Source of the DNA: Sialis fuliginosa
Taxonomy: Eukaryota > Arthropoda > Insecta > Megaloptera > Sialidae
Direction of reading: 5' to 3'
NCBI GenBank assembly: GCA_961205875.1
Contig: OY540816.1
Coordinates: 17,370,701-17,434,700, forward strand
DNA length: 64,000 nucleotides
Shown here: one piece after another, positions 48,938 to 60,819 of the stretch
Numbering within the stretch: position 1 is the first letter of the stretch
Layout of the letters: every line of letters starts with the position of its first letter
Made by a program: the position numbers and the translations under genes
The notes under the pieces: model-generated
What the model saw: the letters and a program-made list of their open reading frames with translations, nothing else
The model's database searches: none
Told to the model about the DNA's origin: nothing

Positions 48938-51900
48938 TTATTTATACCACAATTCTATCATGGCAGGCACTAAAGTTTTAAATGCATAATTGAACAGGCT
49001 TTTACATTTGTTCTTGTTGTCTACATATGTTTCTTTTGACCACAGTATAACTCCATCTACAATATTCATTTCTTTAATTTTCTTCAAAGCATCACGTAAC
49101 ACATTCTAAAATAGAAATAAAAAAACTTTAATTTGAATGAATTACAACAATGATTCTTAATTAAACTGATTAAATTTACATTTGGTAGGTCGACCCAGTT
49201 ATCAACATATTTTGTAGAAAAATACGGATATACTTCGAGTTTTCTTTGACTTTTCTTTAATAGTCTTTGAGTTTCTTTGAGTCTTCCTTCTATTAATCGT
49301 TGACCATAATTACGTTTTCCTTTAGAATGTTTATTTCGGAAATAAATTGATGGATACAATGCGTTACTTGCTTCGAATAACCACATCATTCTACAATAAA
49401 TAAATATATTACACGATAATATTTCAAAATAGACTATTGTAAGTTAATGTTGTCAGTACATATTTAATTAGAAGTTTAATATTTATTTTTACTTTCTTAT
49501 ATGTAAGAAGAATATAAAAATATTATGGTTATGAATTTTTTTGAATTGAAACATTAACCGTATTTTTAGTATCCCTGTATGCAGGGCCGTATGGTTGTGA
49601 TTTAATACTTGTGTCTTAGTATTATACATGCCAAAATTGTAACCTTTATTGCCTTTATGTTTTAAAAAGTATTTACTACCTTCTCACGTTGAATAAACAA
49701 CCAAAGTACGAAAGGCAGTAAACTAAAAAAGCTCATAACTTGTTAGTAAGCCATATTATATTGCCTTTTCCCTCAGTATAATGTTAGAAATCGTTTATAG
49801 AATCTAAAAACAACAAATTTTGAAAAAATGTTTTTAGGGGGCTTTCAAATATAACGTAAGCAAGTTAGGGGGTTTGGGGTTAATTTTTTTCTTACTTCTG
49901 CTGACAGAGGGAGTTAGGGAGAGACCAAAAATTATAATTATAAGATAAGTAATCCATATTTAAAAAATAATATTCAATATTTAAATTATTTTTTTACTTC
50001 CAGACAAAATTTGTTTACATATTCTTAATAAGAAATAAACACGCATTCCGAAAATTTCCCTTATCTCTACATTACAGAGTAGCTACGTAGCAATCTACTT
50101 AATCTAGTGATGCTCAATTTGGAGAATCCCAGACAAAAATCCTGTTATTCAATTTTTTTTAAAGTAGTTCGTTAATCTTATTGTTAAAAATAATTTGATA
50201 TTTGTTTTAATTTTGATGTCTAATAAAATTATTAAAAGGGGAGGGGCTACAATATTCTTTTTTTTTTTACAAAGTGGGGTTGTGGGTTTGAAATCAACTG
50301 AATTCTATTCTTACTTGAACGCTCTTATAGAGCCTTTTACCTGAGCATGGCACTGTATGCTGTATATCTTTCTTAAGCCATGGCACTTTACAGAAACGGT
50401 CTCCATCATCGCTTCGACCTTGCAAATCTATTACATGTTAGTTGCGTCAAAACGCAGCGTCGTTTCGACGAAGCTAACATGTCACTTGTATTGAATCACA
50501 TGTAATAGATTTGCAAGGTCGAAGCGGTTTCTGTAAAGTTCCAAGGCTTTTATTATTTTTTTACAGTAATTGTATTTTATAGTGTTTGAAATTTTCAAAA
50601 GTATTAATAATAATTAGTATAAACACTTACTTGTCGTTACTGTTTTGTATGTTTTTACTACAATATGTTTGATCATTATCGAGCATATTTAAACATTTCG
50701 GGAAGCCATAATATCCCCATTTACCATGCGGTCGATATTTTTGACCTAATAGTAAAGTCGATTCAAAAAAAATTCTAGCAAATTTATCAAACCTCTTCTT
50801 TGCCTAAATAGTAAGTCAATTTAATACAAGAACAAAATGTATATTAAAAATATTTTTTACCATTGATATTAAATGTTCCTTTGTAGCTTCGGGGTGTCTC
50901 TTCTTTTCTACATTAATTGAATAATCTACATGCAATTTTTTGTAGCTCCAATTATTTAAAATAAATAGTGGTTCCCAATCTTCAAAATCGATAACAGCCA
51001 ATCCTATATATGCATAATAAAATTAGTATGCGTATAGAAGATTCAGTTGTCAAAACAATTAAGTCTACTTTTTTGATTTACTAATTTAGACACGATAGTA
51101 GTTTTTAAGAAAATCATTTTTAGAAAGAAAGTAGAACATTAATTATCCGTTTACAAACAATAATTAACATAAATCGCTTTCTTGTTAGTATATTTAATCG
51201 GTTTGACATATGAATTCATGGAATTTCTGGTGGAATGTACCAGAAATTAAAAGAATGTCATTTTTTAAGCGTGTAAGGAAGTGAGAAAGAAGTAACTAGA
51301 AAGAGATAGAAACTAGTGACCAGGCTAACCAAAGAACTTTTATGTTCACTTCATGTTGAGCGTTTCTGCCAGAACACTAGTTTCTATCTCTTTCTGGTTA
51401 CTTCTTTCTCACTTATTTACACGCTTAAAAAATGACATTCTTTAAATTTCTGGTACATTCCACCAGAAATTCTATGAATCAACTTCACTGTTTTTGGTCA
51501 GTCGTGAACGTGCCCATTGATATTGCTTTATAAAATTATAAACTGTACCATTAAAATTTTTGTCAGGGATTTTTTCTTCAATATCTCTATAAAATTTTTC
51601 TAAGTGGGATGTTAAGTTCCCTTCTTGAGGCACACAATGATTTAGGCAATAAAATGTATTATTTTTATTTTTTCGTATTCGTGGAAACAATCCTAAAATT
51701 TAATAGGTTGTTTAGTAAATTTTAAGCACTGATAACAATAGAATAATTTCTTCATACCAGCAAAATAGAAAATAACTATTTTATCTCCTTGAAATGCATC
51801 GCCTTTATTAACTTGGATTCCATTATTAGCTAAACTTTCAAAACTTATACCGTGTTGATGACATAAATCTGTCGGAGCATTCCAATAAATAGAAGTATTT

Positions 51901-52168
51901 TTACTGTCTCCTAAAGTGAATCTATGAATATTAAACATTTTTATTTTAATATTTGGTCTAGGAGTTTACATACTTGATTGCAATTGTTTCTAATATAAAT
52001 ACACACAGAATAAATGATAGTAAACTAGTTAAAACGATTTATTGGTTTGATATTTGTTCAGGGACACTTACATAAAATTTAACACATGAAATAAATAATT
52101 AAAAATATTATTCACCTGTCCAATGTTGTCAGATAAAAAATAAAACCAAAATATAACATTGAAATCAT
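48938..52168 (-). CDS. Hyaluronidase (glycoside hydrolase family 56), secreted
   Basis: Cleaves hyaluronan/chondroitin; in insects this family includes venom and salivary hyaluronidases. Exons (minus): 52116-52168, 51758-51921, 51549-51692, 50861-51003, 50631-50803, 49180-49390, 48938-49105; phases agree and give 351 residues, the family size. The first exon is a signal peptide (MISMLYFGFIFYLTTLD). IYWNAPTDLCHQHG and GDKIVIFYFAG are the N-terminal beta strands. NLTSHLEKFYRDIEEKIPD leads into the active-site strand GLAVIDFEDWEP, with catalytic Asp-126 and Glu-128. KWGYYGFPKC, then the Cys-containing C-terminus, complete the barrel. The ORF through 51472 overshoots: the true donor is AATG|GTACAG at 51549. 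Two foldback elements lie in introns 3 and 5. Confidence 0.93.
50378..50546. mobile_element. Foldback element in hyaluronidase intron 5
   Basis: CACTTTACAGAAACGGT...CGCTTCGACCTTGCAAATCT then ATTACATG at the left pairs with CATGTAATAGATTTGCAAGG...TCTGTAAAG at the right. A second, inner stem is TTAGTTGCGTC / GACGAAGCTAA. Confidence 0.75.
51221..51472. mobile_element. Foldback element in hyaluronidase intron 3
   Basis: Arms of about 97 bp (GAATTTCTGGTGGAATGTAC... / ...GTACATTCCACCAGAAATTC) with few mismatches around a loop of about 55 bp. Each arm end is itself a small palindrome. It ends 77 bp from the exon 3 donor. Confidence 0.85.
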
Positions 52169-53349
52169 TTTTGTCCTAGTGTTCTAAACAAATACTCTAT
52201 AATAATACTTGTTTATTTATGTATCGTAGCATAAATATAGAATACAACATTTGTAAGAACTTGTTCTTAAAATGAATTAAATAATTGCCTGCATAATTGA
52301 AAATGTGAAGGTTACATTCATATAATAATTCAACTAATTATTAATTTGTAATAAGTATAACAAAAATAATATTAGAAACATTTATTTTAATTAGTCACGC
52401 CAATTAAGTTTTAAAATAATTACCGAAATATCTTACATAAATCATTCTAAGCCAAAGCTTTTATTTTTATTTACATACTTCATTTCTATAAGAATATTTT
52501 ATGATTAAAATAGTTCAAGCAAAAAAGTATTATTTTTATTATTATTAATAAAAATATAATTTTTTTCTGAATTCCAGTAATTAAGGTTCCGGTCGGAATT
52601 GAAAATTCCAGTTTCGGTCCACCCCTATATAGATGTATATACCACATGCAGACATCAAGGAGTAAAAGGTTAAAATGAAATTAGGGGTGCTCAAAACGAA
52701 TATTTCCGTCAAAATTCCACTTGAGTTGGCTTATGTCTAGGGATGCCCTGAGAGCGTTTTCCCTTAGATTAGAAAAGACTATGGATACATTACAACCAAT
52801 GCAAGTCCGTATATGAAACTGTTACCAAAAAAGATGGGCATCTTTTCTTAAATGTCAGTTTCGCTATTTGTGATAATTTTGTCTGTTTTATAATTTTATT
52901 TATTTTTTAATAGTTTTAAAGGAAATTTATTATATACAATATACTGGGTTAGTCAAAAGTAAGGATCAGGTGATTTATTTGTGTCAATTACTTGTACCAA
53001 AAAATGTTTTTTTTTTTACAAACTGTTTTTACTGTGTTATTTATAAATGTATTGCTTCCTCGCAATATCGAAGATACGAGAAGCTATGTGATCGTTTCAG
53101 ATTAAGACAAAAAAAAAGTTCTCCAATTTCAAAATTTTAAATTGATTTATTCGTTTCACGTCAAGACAAACACTTTTCGTTTCATGTCTGTCTGTCTGTC
53201 CGTGTGTCCGTCCGTCCGTCCGTCCGTCTCCTGAATCCTTGTTTTTACTATAAAAAGAAAAGCTTTTAAAGAACGTTTAATAGATTTATTGCAGATAAAA
53301 TTTATATCCCCGGGTAACACCGGGTCCAATGCGCTAGTTTGATATAATT
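52169..53349. other. Upstream flank of hyaluronidase with repeat fragments
   Basis: A repeat shared with 10531-10580 is at 52766-52818. Part of repeat C is at 53053-53170, followed by (GTCC/GTCT)n at about 53188-53230. ATCCCCGGGTAACACCGGGT...GCGCTAGT at 53305-53340 looks like a Helitron-type 3' end (hairpin plus CTAG). No supported exon. Confidence 0.45.
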
Positions 53350-53761
53350 CAGTGGTGACCAACCTTTAACTTAGCTCCAGCCAATTTAGAATTTAAAAAT
53401 TTTAAGCGAGCCACATGATTTTAACATTTCAATTTTTGACGTATATAATGCACAAATAATAAAATTTTGTAATATGTTAAAGAAAATATGTCATTTATTA
53501 AAAATTCAAATACAAATTAAATATAGCACAAACATATTTTAACATTTTCGTTATGGTGTATCCAGCAGATTTTTGTTTGTTTAATGGTTTGTTTAAGTGT
53601 TTCTAATGGCATAAAAAACATTAACGTGTCAATGTTTTTAATGTCATTAGAAATATGTCATTTTAAAAGTTCGCATATTTTTATACATCAAATATTCGTC
53701 TCCGAGTTGATAAAATGAGCCACATTAAAAGTTGCCATGAGCCACGGGTTGGGCACTCCTG
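53350..53761. mobile_element. hAT-type non-autonomous element with perfect 8-bp duplication
   Basis: Ends CAGTGGTGACCAACC / GGTTGGGCACTCCTG; the 8-bp duplication ATATAATT is perfect (53342-53349, 53762-53769). 412 bp, no ORF. Internal GAGCCACAT / ATGAGCCAC repeats at both ends. Confidence 0.88.
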
Positions 53762-53813
53762 ATATAATTGATAGTTACGTACTAAATAAATACTTTTCAC
53801 GAATCCTGTAGAT

Positions 53814-54294
53814 CAGCGGTTCTTCAACTAGGGTCCGCGAAACATTAGCGGGGTCCGTGAAACATGTTTGTCATAAATTAAAGTACTTTTACATTTCTAT
53901 TTACCAATGATTAATTTGTATCTAACGATCTTCTTTGTTTTTCTATAAGGAAGGCAGGGGTTATTTTAATGAGTAGCTTGTTTCTGCAGTTGTAAAAATG
54001 AAAAGTGAAGTTGTAAAAACAAATTTGTGTAGCGCAAAAAATTGAAACAATGTTTAATAAATAAATAAAATGTGTGGCAAAAGGTCATTGCAGTTGTAGA
54101 AGCAAAAAATGTAAGAAATGTAATGCAAAAAACAAAGGTCATTGCAGTTGAAAAGCAAAAATTGTAAGTATGGAACAAAAAATAAGGTCTTGCAGATTTA
54201 AAATTTTCTTAAAATAACCCCTGCAGGGAGGGGGTCCTTGAGAAATAATTATTCAAAAGGGGGTCCCTAGAATACATAAGTTTAAGAACCGCTG
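53814..54294. mobile_element. hAT-type MITE (CAGCGGTTCTT ends)
   Basis: Ends CAGCGGTTCTTCAACTA / TAAGTTTAAGAACCGCTG; subterminal GGGTCCGTG and GGGGTCCTTG repeats. Duplication weak (CTGTAGAT / CTGTCATC). Internal ORF-like stretches are low complexity. Confidence 0.72.
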
Positions 54295-54527
54295 CTGTCA
54301 TCAACAAGTACACAATAGATATCTCTAAATATTCAATAACAACACCAATGATAAATTAGGTTTTTTAAGTGATGAGTATATTCAACAAATAAATATATTT
54401 ACAAAAAAAAATGATATGATTTATCGCAAAATGTTAACACCTAATATCTAAGTGTATATGTAGCATAAATTAGTAGTTTTTGTAGCTATATTTAATCAAC
54501 ATTGTTAGCTTCATCAACAGTAAAAAA

Positions 54528-57500
54528 ATGTCAAAGAACATATTATTATTCTTTTTACTGACATTCACATTAACTTCACTAGGTAAAATATGATTTTAAT
54601 TCATATTTACTTATAAAATTTTATATTATTGAATTAATTTTTAGTACAATGTGATACAATCGATCCAGCAATTCTAGGCGGTGTAGAAGCTAAAGAAGGA
54701 GAATTTCCATACATGGTAATTATAAGATTTTTAATCTTTGAGTGGTACATTGGGGTCTCGTAGGGACTACAATATTATTTTTAACCAATATATTTTAAAT
54801 TATATTTTTTGTTTAAGTGGTGGTTTCAAAGTTTCATTTGCATTGATTTTATTTAAGATTAAACACAACATGGAACTACTTATATTGTTTTTGTTTTTAA
54901 TTTTTCTAATGAAGCAGGATTCTGATGACTATTTTTTCGGTCTCATATGAAATTTTTTTATTTTTCTATATTTTACGAAGCCTCTTAAAATTTTAGAACG
55001 ATTAAAAATTTTTAAGAGGTCACTCACGAGTTTCAAAAATCGTAAAATTATTAAAATAACCGCGGGTCGAGTAACTTTTTAATGTTTATATTAAAAATAA
55101 TCTTTTTTATTTTCAATTTGAACCTACTACCCCAATGTTTGTAAAGTAGCTAACCAACTTATTAAAATAAAAATAAAAATTGATAAAAAGTAGGATTAGC
55201 GACTTGGACGTTGGAGTAACCTAATAACAATTATAAAATAATAAGGTACTGGCACCAGTTATGGCCGCTATAAGAGCAAGGTTTACTTTTTGTGATTGAC
55301 GAGCTTCTTTTTTCTAATTCTCATGAGCTCATTTTACTAATAAAACAAGTAACTCTTTATTTAATCAATTTCATTACCAAAGTCTGCAAATATAGTTTTT
55401 TTTTAAATTATAGCCTTTTATTTTGTTTATGTTTTTTCTCCAGTAATGGATAAAGTAAAACCAGTAATGAGCACGCAGTGATGAACACTTGTTAAAAAAA
55501 GAAATAAAAGAAATAATCGTCAAATTTGAAACAATGTAAAGCACTTGCTATGATAATATAATAATTAATTAATAAATTATACTAATAATTAATTAATAAA
55601 TTATACTAATAATTACTTTAAAATGTCCACCATTTAGACACCTATTAGTCGATTATCATCAAACCACGCTGTAAGACAGTTAAATGTATGATATAGATTA
55701 TTATTCAGAAATGGTAGTAATCAAATTTCTAATTCAGTAAATTTAATTAAAAAATAGCCATTACTGGGGTCATATCCAAGACTTGTGCCAGTACCTTATG
55801 TATTATATGTTTTTTAGGTGATACTTTCCGATGAAAAATGTAGTCTGAAATCATTTTGTACGGGAACAATTATAAGTAAAAGACATATTCTAACAACAGC
55901 TTCATGTACGAAAGTTTTCATTAATGTGACCGTGTGCTATGATAGTATAGATTCAGATGAAACAAAAATGAAGAAGATTGCTGTGGAGAAAATATACATC
56001 AACGAGTATTTCAACAGTAAGTCACATGATTATGACGTGGCTGTTTTAAAGGTCAGTGAAATAATGGAGTATTAATTGATTAAATTTTAAAATATATTGT
56101 AAATTGTGCGTGTATTTATAATAGACACCAGGGCCGTAACTAGAGGATCTGGGACTCCTGTAGTTACGGCAGTAAGTGATCGAGGGGCTCCTTATAAAAA
56201 TTTGTTTGAACAATTTTGATGTATGTATGTGACTATTTAAAAAAAAAGAAAGTTTTTCAATAAAAATGTGAATAATTCAAATTTCAATTATTAATATTTT
56301 TTGTAAACAATTAAAAATATACTAGTAAATACATTTTTTGAAAAAACAAACGCATAAAACTTGGTTTATAGTGGAGTCATATTAACGAAATTTTTGTAAC
56401 TTTTGTATACGTTTTTTTTTTTAAATATCTTAAATTCTATTAGTCTGCAAAAAGAAAAAATCATTTTCTTCGTTATGAATTTCCCTATAAAACTAAAAAT
56501 TAAAAACATTAATACTTTTTTTACAACCACCAACCAAATGTGTATTTATTTCAATGGTTTTATTAAATAATATTAATTTTTGTTTTTTATGTTATTAATT
56601 AACTTGAATTTTAATTATATGTTATTTTTTATAGCTTGTGAGTGAACTTAAATTTACTAAAACAACCGATTCTGTTAAATTGGGTTCAAAAGATGTACCT
56701 GAAAAGCAGTATGGTACTATAGCAGGATGGGGTAATGTAAGTATTTTATAATGTTTTTCATTCGTTCTTTATATTGTACTTAATTTCATAAAATAACTAT
56801 TTGTTTGAATATGATATTGAACAAATCTAGATTGTTTTCTTATGGGAGTTATAACTTTTCCGCTAGCATATTTAAAAAGATTTATTTATTTATTTTATAC
56901 ATCTAATATTAATAACAGTAATAATTAATATTCTTTTTTTAATATCGATCAATAATTACTTTTATCAAGAGATTTCATCAATTTTTTTTGTATGACTAGA
57001 TAAACCCGCAGATTTGGCCAAGGTTAAGACATTCGCCAATGCAAGTAGTACAAAAGAGTATCTGTGGTCCAAATTGGCCTGAAAGAACGATGTGTGCTCA
57101 AGTAGGAAACGTTTCTTCATGTTCTGTAAGTAAAGTAGACATTTCCCCCCTTAATTAACGTTAAAAGAAAATTTCACTAAAAGCGTATTTTTAAATTATT
57201 CTGTATGTCCAGATAAGTATTTTTATAATCGATTCATCTTAAAGTAGACAAGATTCCACTTTTGGCAAAAAATGACATTATTTATATTGTATTCTATTTT
57301 GTATCCATCCTTATGTTCAGTGGCGCCGGAACCAATTGGGCCATGGCCTAGGGTGGAAGACTGAGAAGGGCGGCAGATTCATTAGATTGTTTTAGTTTAA
57401 TACAGAATATTAAAAAATTAGTAAAAAAAGGTCCCCAGTTTTTAATTTATATTATATTTTGTTCTACATCACTTATAAAAACAGTTATCACTATTCAGTT

Positions 57501-57972
57501 CATATAGTAATTCTGACTTCTATCAAAAATAAATTATATTTTCCTTTGGTAGAGGGGCGGCAATTTTTTTTTGCCCAGGGCGGCACTTAACGTAAATACG
57601 CCATTGGTACTGCCCACAATGATTTGGCATTGTTGACAATACCCGCTTAAACTCGGGTCGAGTCCGTTAATTAACCATTTCTGTAAACTTTGTCCAGAAG
57701 CGATGTGCAATGCTGACATTATCGACTCTGCTAGAAAATAATAAATATTATGTTTTCAGATCGATGTAGGTAGTCCTTTAATATATAAGAAAGAACAGGT
57801 AGGAATTGTTATAACTAACAGCCCATGCAAGACCAATACACCCCTTGTTTTTACGAAAATATCAGCGGTAAAAAAATGGATCGATGAAAAAGTTTCTTCA
57901 GCTTCAACGTCAGCACTCAACATGATGGTGCTATTACTGTCATTTGTAGCATTAACATTAACAAGACATTAG
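54528..57972 (+). CDS. Secreted serine protease homolog (S1 fold, catalytically dead), probably GPI-anchored
   Basis: Exons: 54528-54582, 54645-54715, 55818-56051, 56635-56736, 57000-57125, 57760-57972; phases agree, 266 residues. Signal peptide MSKNILLFFLLTFTLTS. ILGGVEAKEGEFPYM is the activation-site strand (IVGG-like). CTGTIISKRHILTTASCT matches the TAAHC region, but the catalytic His is Ser. DYDVAVLK keeps the Asp. TIAGWGN is typical of the family. At the active-site serine, CSIDVGSP replaces CxGDSGGP, so Ser is Val. With two of three triad residues gone it cannot be a conventional protease. The last 25 residues end in a hydrophobic tail (NMMVLLLSFVALTLTRH) after small residues, as for a GPI signal. 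AATAAA at 58097. Insect homologs of this kind act as cofactors or in gut/immune roles; the role here is unknown. Confidence 0.85.
55253..55797. mobile_element. MITE-B copy 2 in intron 2 of the serine protease homolog
   Basis: Ends AAGGTACTGGCACCAGT / ACTTGTGCCAGTACCTT; interior matches 6248-6677. It ends 20 bp before exon 3 begins, so its right end supplies part of the region preceding that acceptor. Confidence 0.78.
57310..57615. mobile_element. Repeat fragment in the last intron of the serine protease homolog
   Basis: TCAGTGGCGCCGGAACCAAT at the left recurs at about 33208-33230 (CTCAGTGGCACCGGAACCAA), and GGGCGGCA occurs at both ends (about 57370 and 57585). Probably another hAT-type MITE with eroded right end. 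Confidence 0.5.
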
Positions 57973-59754
57973 TATTTAGAATGTTTTTGTTTTGTTTATT
58001 AGTACAAAATTATGTATAATATGTTAAATAATTATGTTGTAAGTTTTTAGTTACTAAGCGATGTGTACAAGTGTACATTATGTGTATATCTTAAATAATA
58101 AATATTTTTCAATTTGTTGTGAGTTTATAAATTTTGATTTTATAAATGATAATTTATGTATGTTATGTTTTATCTAGTACTATCTGTGTCCGCGGCTTCG
58201 CTCGCATGGACTACGGAGTTATTGTTTAGGATTTTAAAAAAATATTAGATATTATTGTAATAATAACATATCAACAACGAATCAGAACAAATAGTACAAA
58301 TAATTTTTGTTTATTGAAAACAAAATAAAAAATTGACGATCAAAAAAGTCCGAATGCCGGCCGAGCGCAACAAAAAAGCAATTTTATTAAATTTAAATAA
58401 TGGATATTATTTTTAAAATATTCATTATTTTGTATTAGTTTTTATCTTACGTAAGATTTTTCATCTCCCTCCAGTCTCTTTTGTCAGCAAAAGTAAGAAA
58501 AATATAATTCCCCCTCCACCTTGTAAGCTTGGCGAAGACATATTCAAATGTTAAAAATGTATAATAGAATATCAATTACAAAAAAATCCTTTATTTTAAG
58601 AAGTACAAATTCGACATTGCAAAATCATAAAAATTGTATTGCCAACTTAAGAATAATAATAAAAAACGCTTCCCGAATAGACTAAATTGTTTGTGACAGC
58701 GTTTTTTATAATTTTGCAATGTCGAATTGTACTTCTTTGATTGTATGTGTTGTTAAAATATCAAAAAATACGGAAACAAGAATAAATAAAGGAATTTTTT
58801 TGTAATTGATATTCTACTATGCATTTATAGCATTTGAATACTTCCCCCAAGTGACGTCAATTCTCGCGCGGCCGCTGATTGGTCAAGGAGCTGATGAGAC
58901 TACCTTGTCTTTATTTACCTTGGACGAAGCTTATGTAATGTAACAATAATGTGACATCTATATGAATATTGCCAAAATAAAGTATAATATTAAACAAACT
59001 AATTCGTATAAATGTCAACAGATGGCGCAATACTTCAATAAATACTTAGTTTATAAAGAGGTAACATACCAAAAGATAAAATTACAAGTTATTATTCTTT
59101 ATACATTTTTTCAAGGGAAAACAAAAAATTTATAGAAAATGGTTCGAAATTGGGAAAGTGCATTTATAGAAATTATTAATACGTATTTTTAATCTTTAAT
59201 ACTTTAAAAACATAAGTTACATGCATATGTTTCATATTATATCGATTATATCAAACTAGAACGTTGTCTAATTATCATTAAAAAGTATTGTCAAAATATT
59301 GATAAAAAATTATCTGTATATTTCAAATATGTAGATACACAGGTTTTGTTTTAAAATTATCTTGAAGTTTTGTGCGATAATTCTTAATAATTTAATTAAT
59401 TGAGGTATTTAATAATCAAATATGATTTATAAGAATATTTTGAGAGTAAAATTTTAATTATTTTTCTTAACTACCTATAGAATGCTCAAAATTTCACGAC
59501 AACATATCTCCGGTTCTATTAGTTGTAGATAATTCAAACTGAGCTCATAATGGAGATGTGGTCTCGACGGTCTCAGGGCATTTGATAGTTTTAAATTTAA
59601 TGATGTAAGCTATATTTAAAAAAAAGTTGGAGTCTGTAGGATCGCACCAAGCTGAGATATTCACTATTCAACATATTTGTTAATTTATCAATTTTAATTT
59701 GTTAATAATAGGGGAATGGGGGTCTCGACGGTCTTAGGGCATTTGATAGTCTTA
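57973..59754. other. Gene-free stretch after the serine protease homolog
   Basis: 3'UTR to about 58110. At 58180-58210 GTGTCCGCGGCTTCGCTCGC looks like a reversed Helitron-type end. MITE-D relative at 58540-58922. A tandem duplication starts at about 59565. Confidence 0.45.
58540..58922. mobile_element. MITE-D relative with internal palindrome
   Basis: Right end GCTGATTGGTCAAGGAGCTG...TTTATTTACCTTG matches MITE-D. The interior is palindromic (GAATATCAATTACAAAAAAAT / TTTTTTTGTAATTGATATTC; GAAGTACAAATTCGACATTG / CAATGTCGAATTGTACTTC). Confidence 0.68.
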
Positions 59755-60185
59755 TGTCCGGTATCATAAAGGACCTAACAAATTTGTTAGCTAACAAACA
59801 CTTTCAACTGAGATATCAAACTGACAGTTCTTTTGGAGTTTGTTGATGACTTTGACAAGTTTCGCGCACGCGTTGAAGGTAAATACAAACGGTATTAAAA
59901 CAGTGGTGATGTTATGAAAATTATTTTGTACGGACAAAGATGCCAACTGTGTTACAATTAGTTGAAGTGTCACTGCTCTAAATTCCATAACTAATCCATA
60001 GATACTAGTACAGAATTAATACCCCATTTGAATGTAATTGCTAGCTAACAAATTTTGTTAGGTCGTTTATAATACCGGGCATTAAATTTAATGATGTAAG
60101 CTATATTTAAAAAAAGTTGGAGTCTGTAGGATCCCGCCAAGCTGAGATATTAACTATTAAACTTATTTGTTAATTTATCAATTTT
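59565..60185. repeat. Tandem duplication, second unit split by MITE-A
   Basis: The unit GGTCTCGACGGTCTCAGGGC...TTATCAATTTTAATTT occurs at 59571-59702. It occurs again at 59730-59754 plus 60082-60185, interrupted by the MITE-A at 59755-60081. The uninterrupted unit is an empty site for that insertion. Confidence 0.82.
59755..60081. mobile_element. MITE-A copy with empty-site paralogue
   Basis: Ends TGTCCGGTATCATAAAGGAC / GTCGTTTATAATACCGGGCA, duplication TTA (59752-59754, 60082-60084). The empty paralogous site reads GATAGTTTTAAATTTAATG, with TTA once, so element ends and duplication length are fixed. Confidence 0.9.
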
Positions 60186-60651
60186 AATTTACATTTTCGG
60201 TGATTTTTGAAGATTTTTTAGGGCGCCAGACTTGCTAACGTCGGCTCTGTGTACAAAGGATCAAACTTCCAGGGAAAACAACTTTTGTTTTGGGTTTTTA
60301 ATGTTTTTATACAGATAATTTATGTTTTATTAAAAATGTATGAACCCTCCCCAACTCCCTCTAAGGACGACTAAAATATTTGTAATAAAAAATAAAGATA
60401 GTCTAGAGGTATTACACGGATTTATTGCTAGGAACTTTTTTGAAAAGAGATAATACGAATAAAGTACTGTGATTAGTAATTTATTATCTGACATTCGATA
60501 ACGCAAAGTCACGCTCATTTCTAATAAATGTCTTATTAATCTTATTTTCGATTAAATCTCAACAGATACTTGAATTAAATATGAAATGTACCCATTATTT
60601 AAATTATTGACACGTATGTATGTTTTATAATTTACAATACATAATATATAT

Positions 60652-60819
60652 CAGTGGTGTAGTAACGGTGGGAAGTTTCGGGGACCTCCCCCCCCCCGAA
60701 ATAGTTTGTGTTTTAAAAAAACGTATATTTTGAGAAAGAATCAGTTCAAAATACCTTCAAAAAATTAACTCATATGTATTTCACCCCCCCTCCCGAAATT
60801 TTTTCTTACTATGCCACTG
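60652..60819. mobile_element. hAT-type element, second CAGTGGCG-family copy
   Basis: Ends CAGTGGTGTAGTAA / TTACTATGCCACTG, flanked by ATATATAT on both sides. Shares the CCCCCCCGAAAT segments of 5651-6006; much shorter. Confidence 0.75.

Noticed and set aside
53156-53362. Minus-strand ORF with DGRTDGHTDRQTD repeats
   Set aside because: Translation of a GTCC/GTCT simple repeat inside dispersed repeat C.
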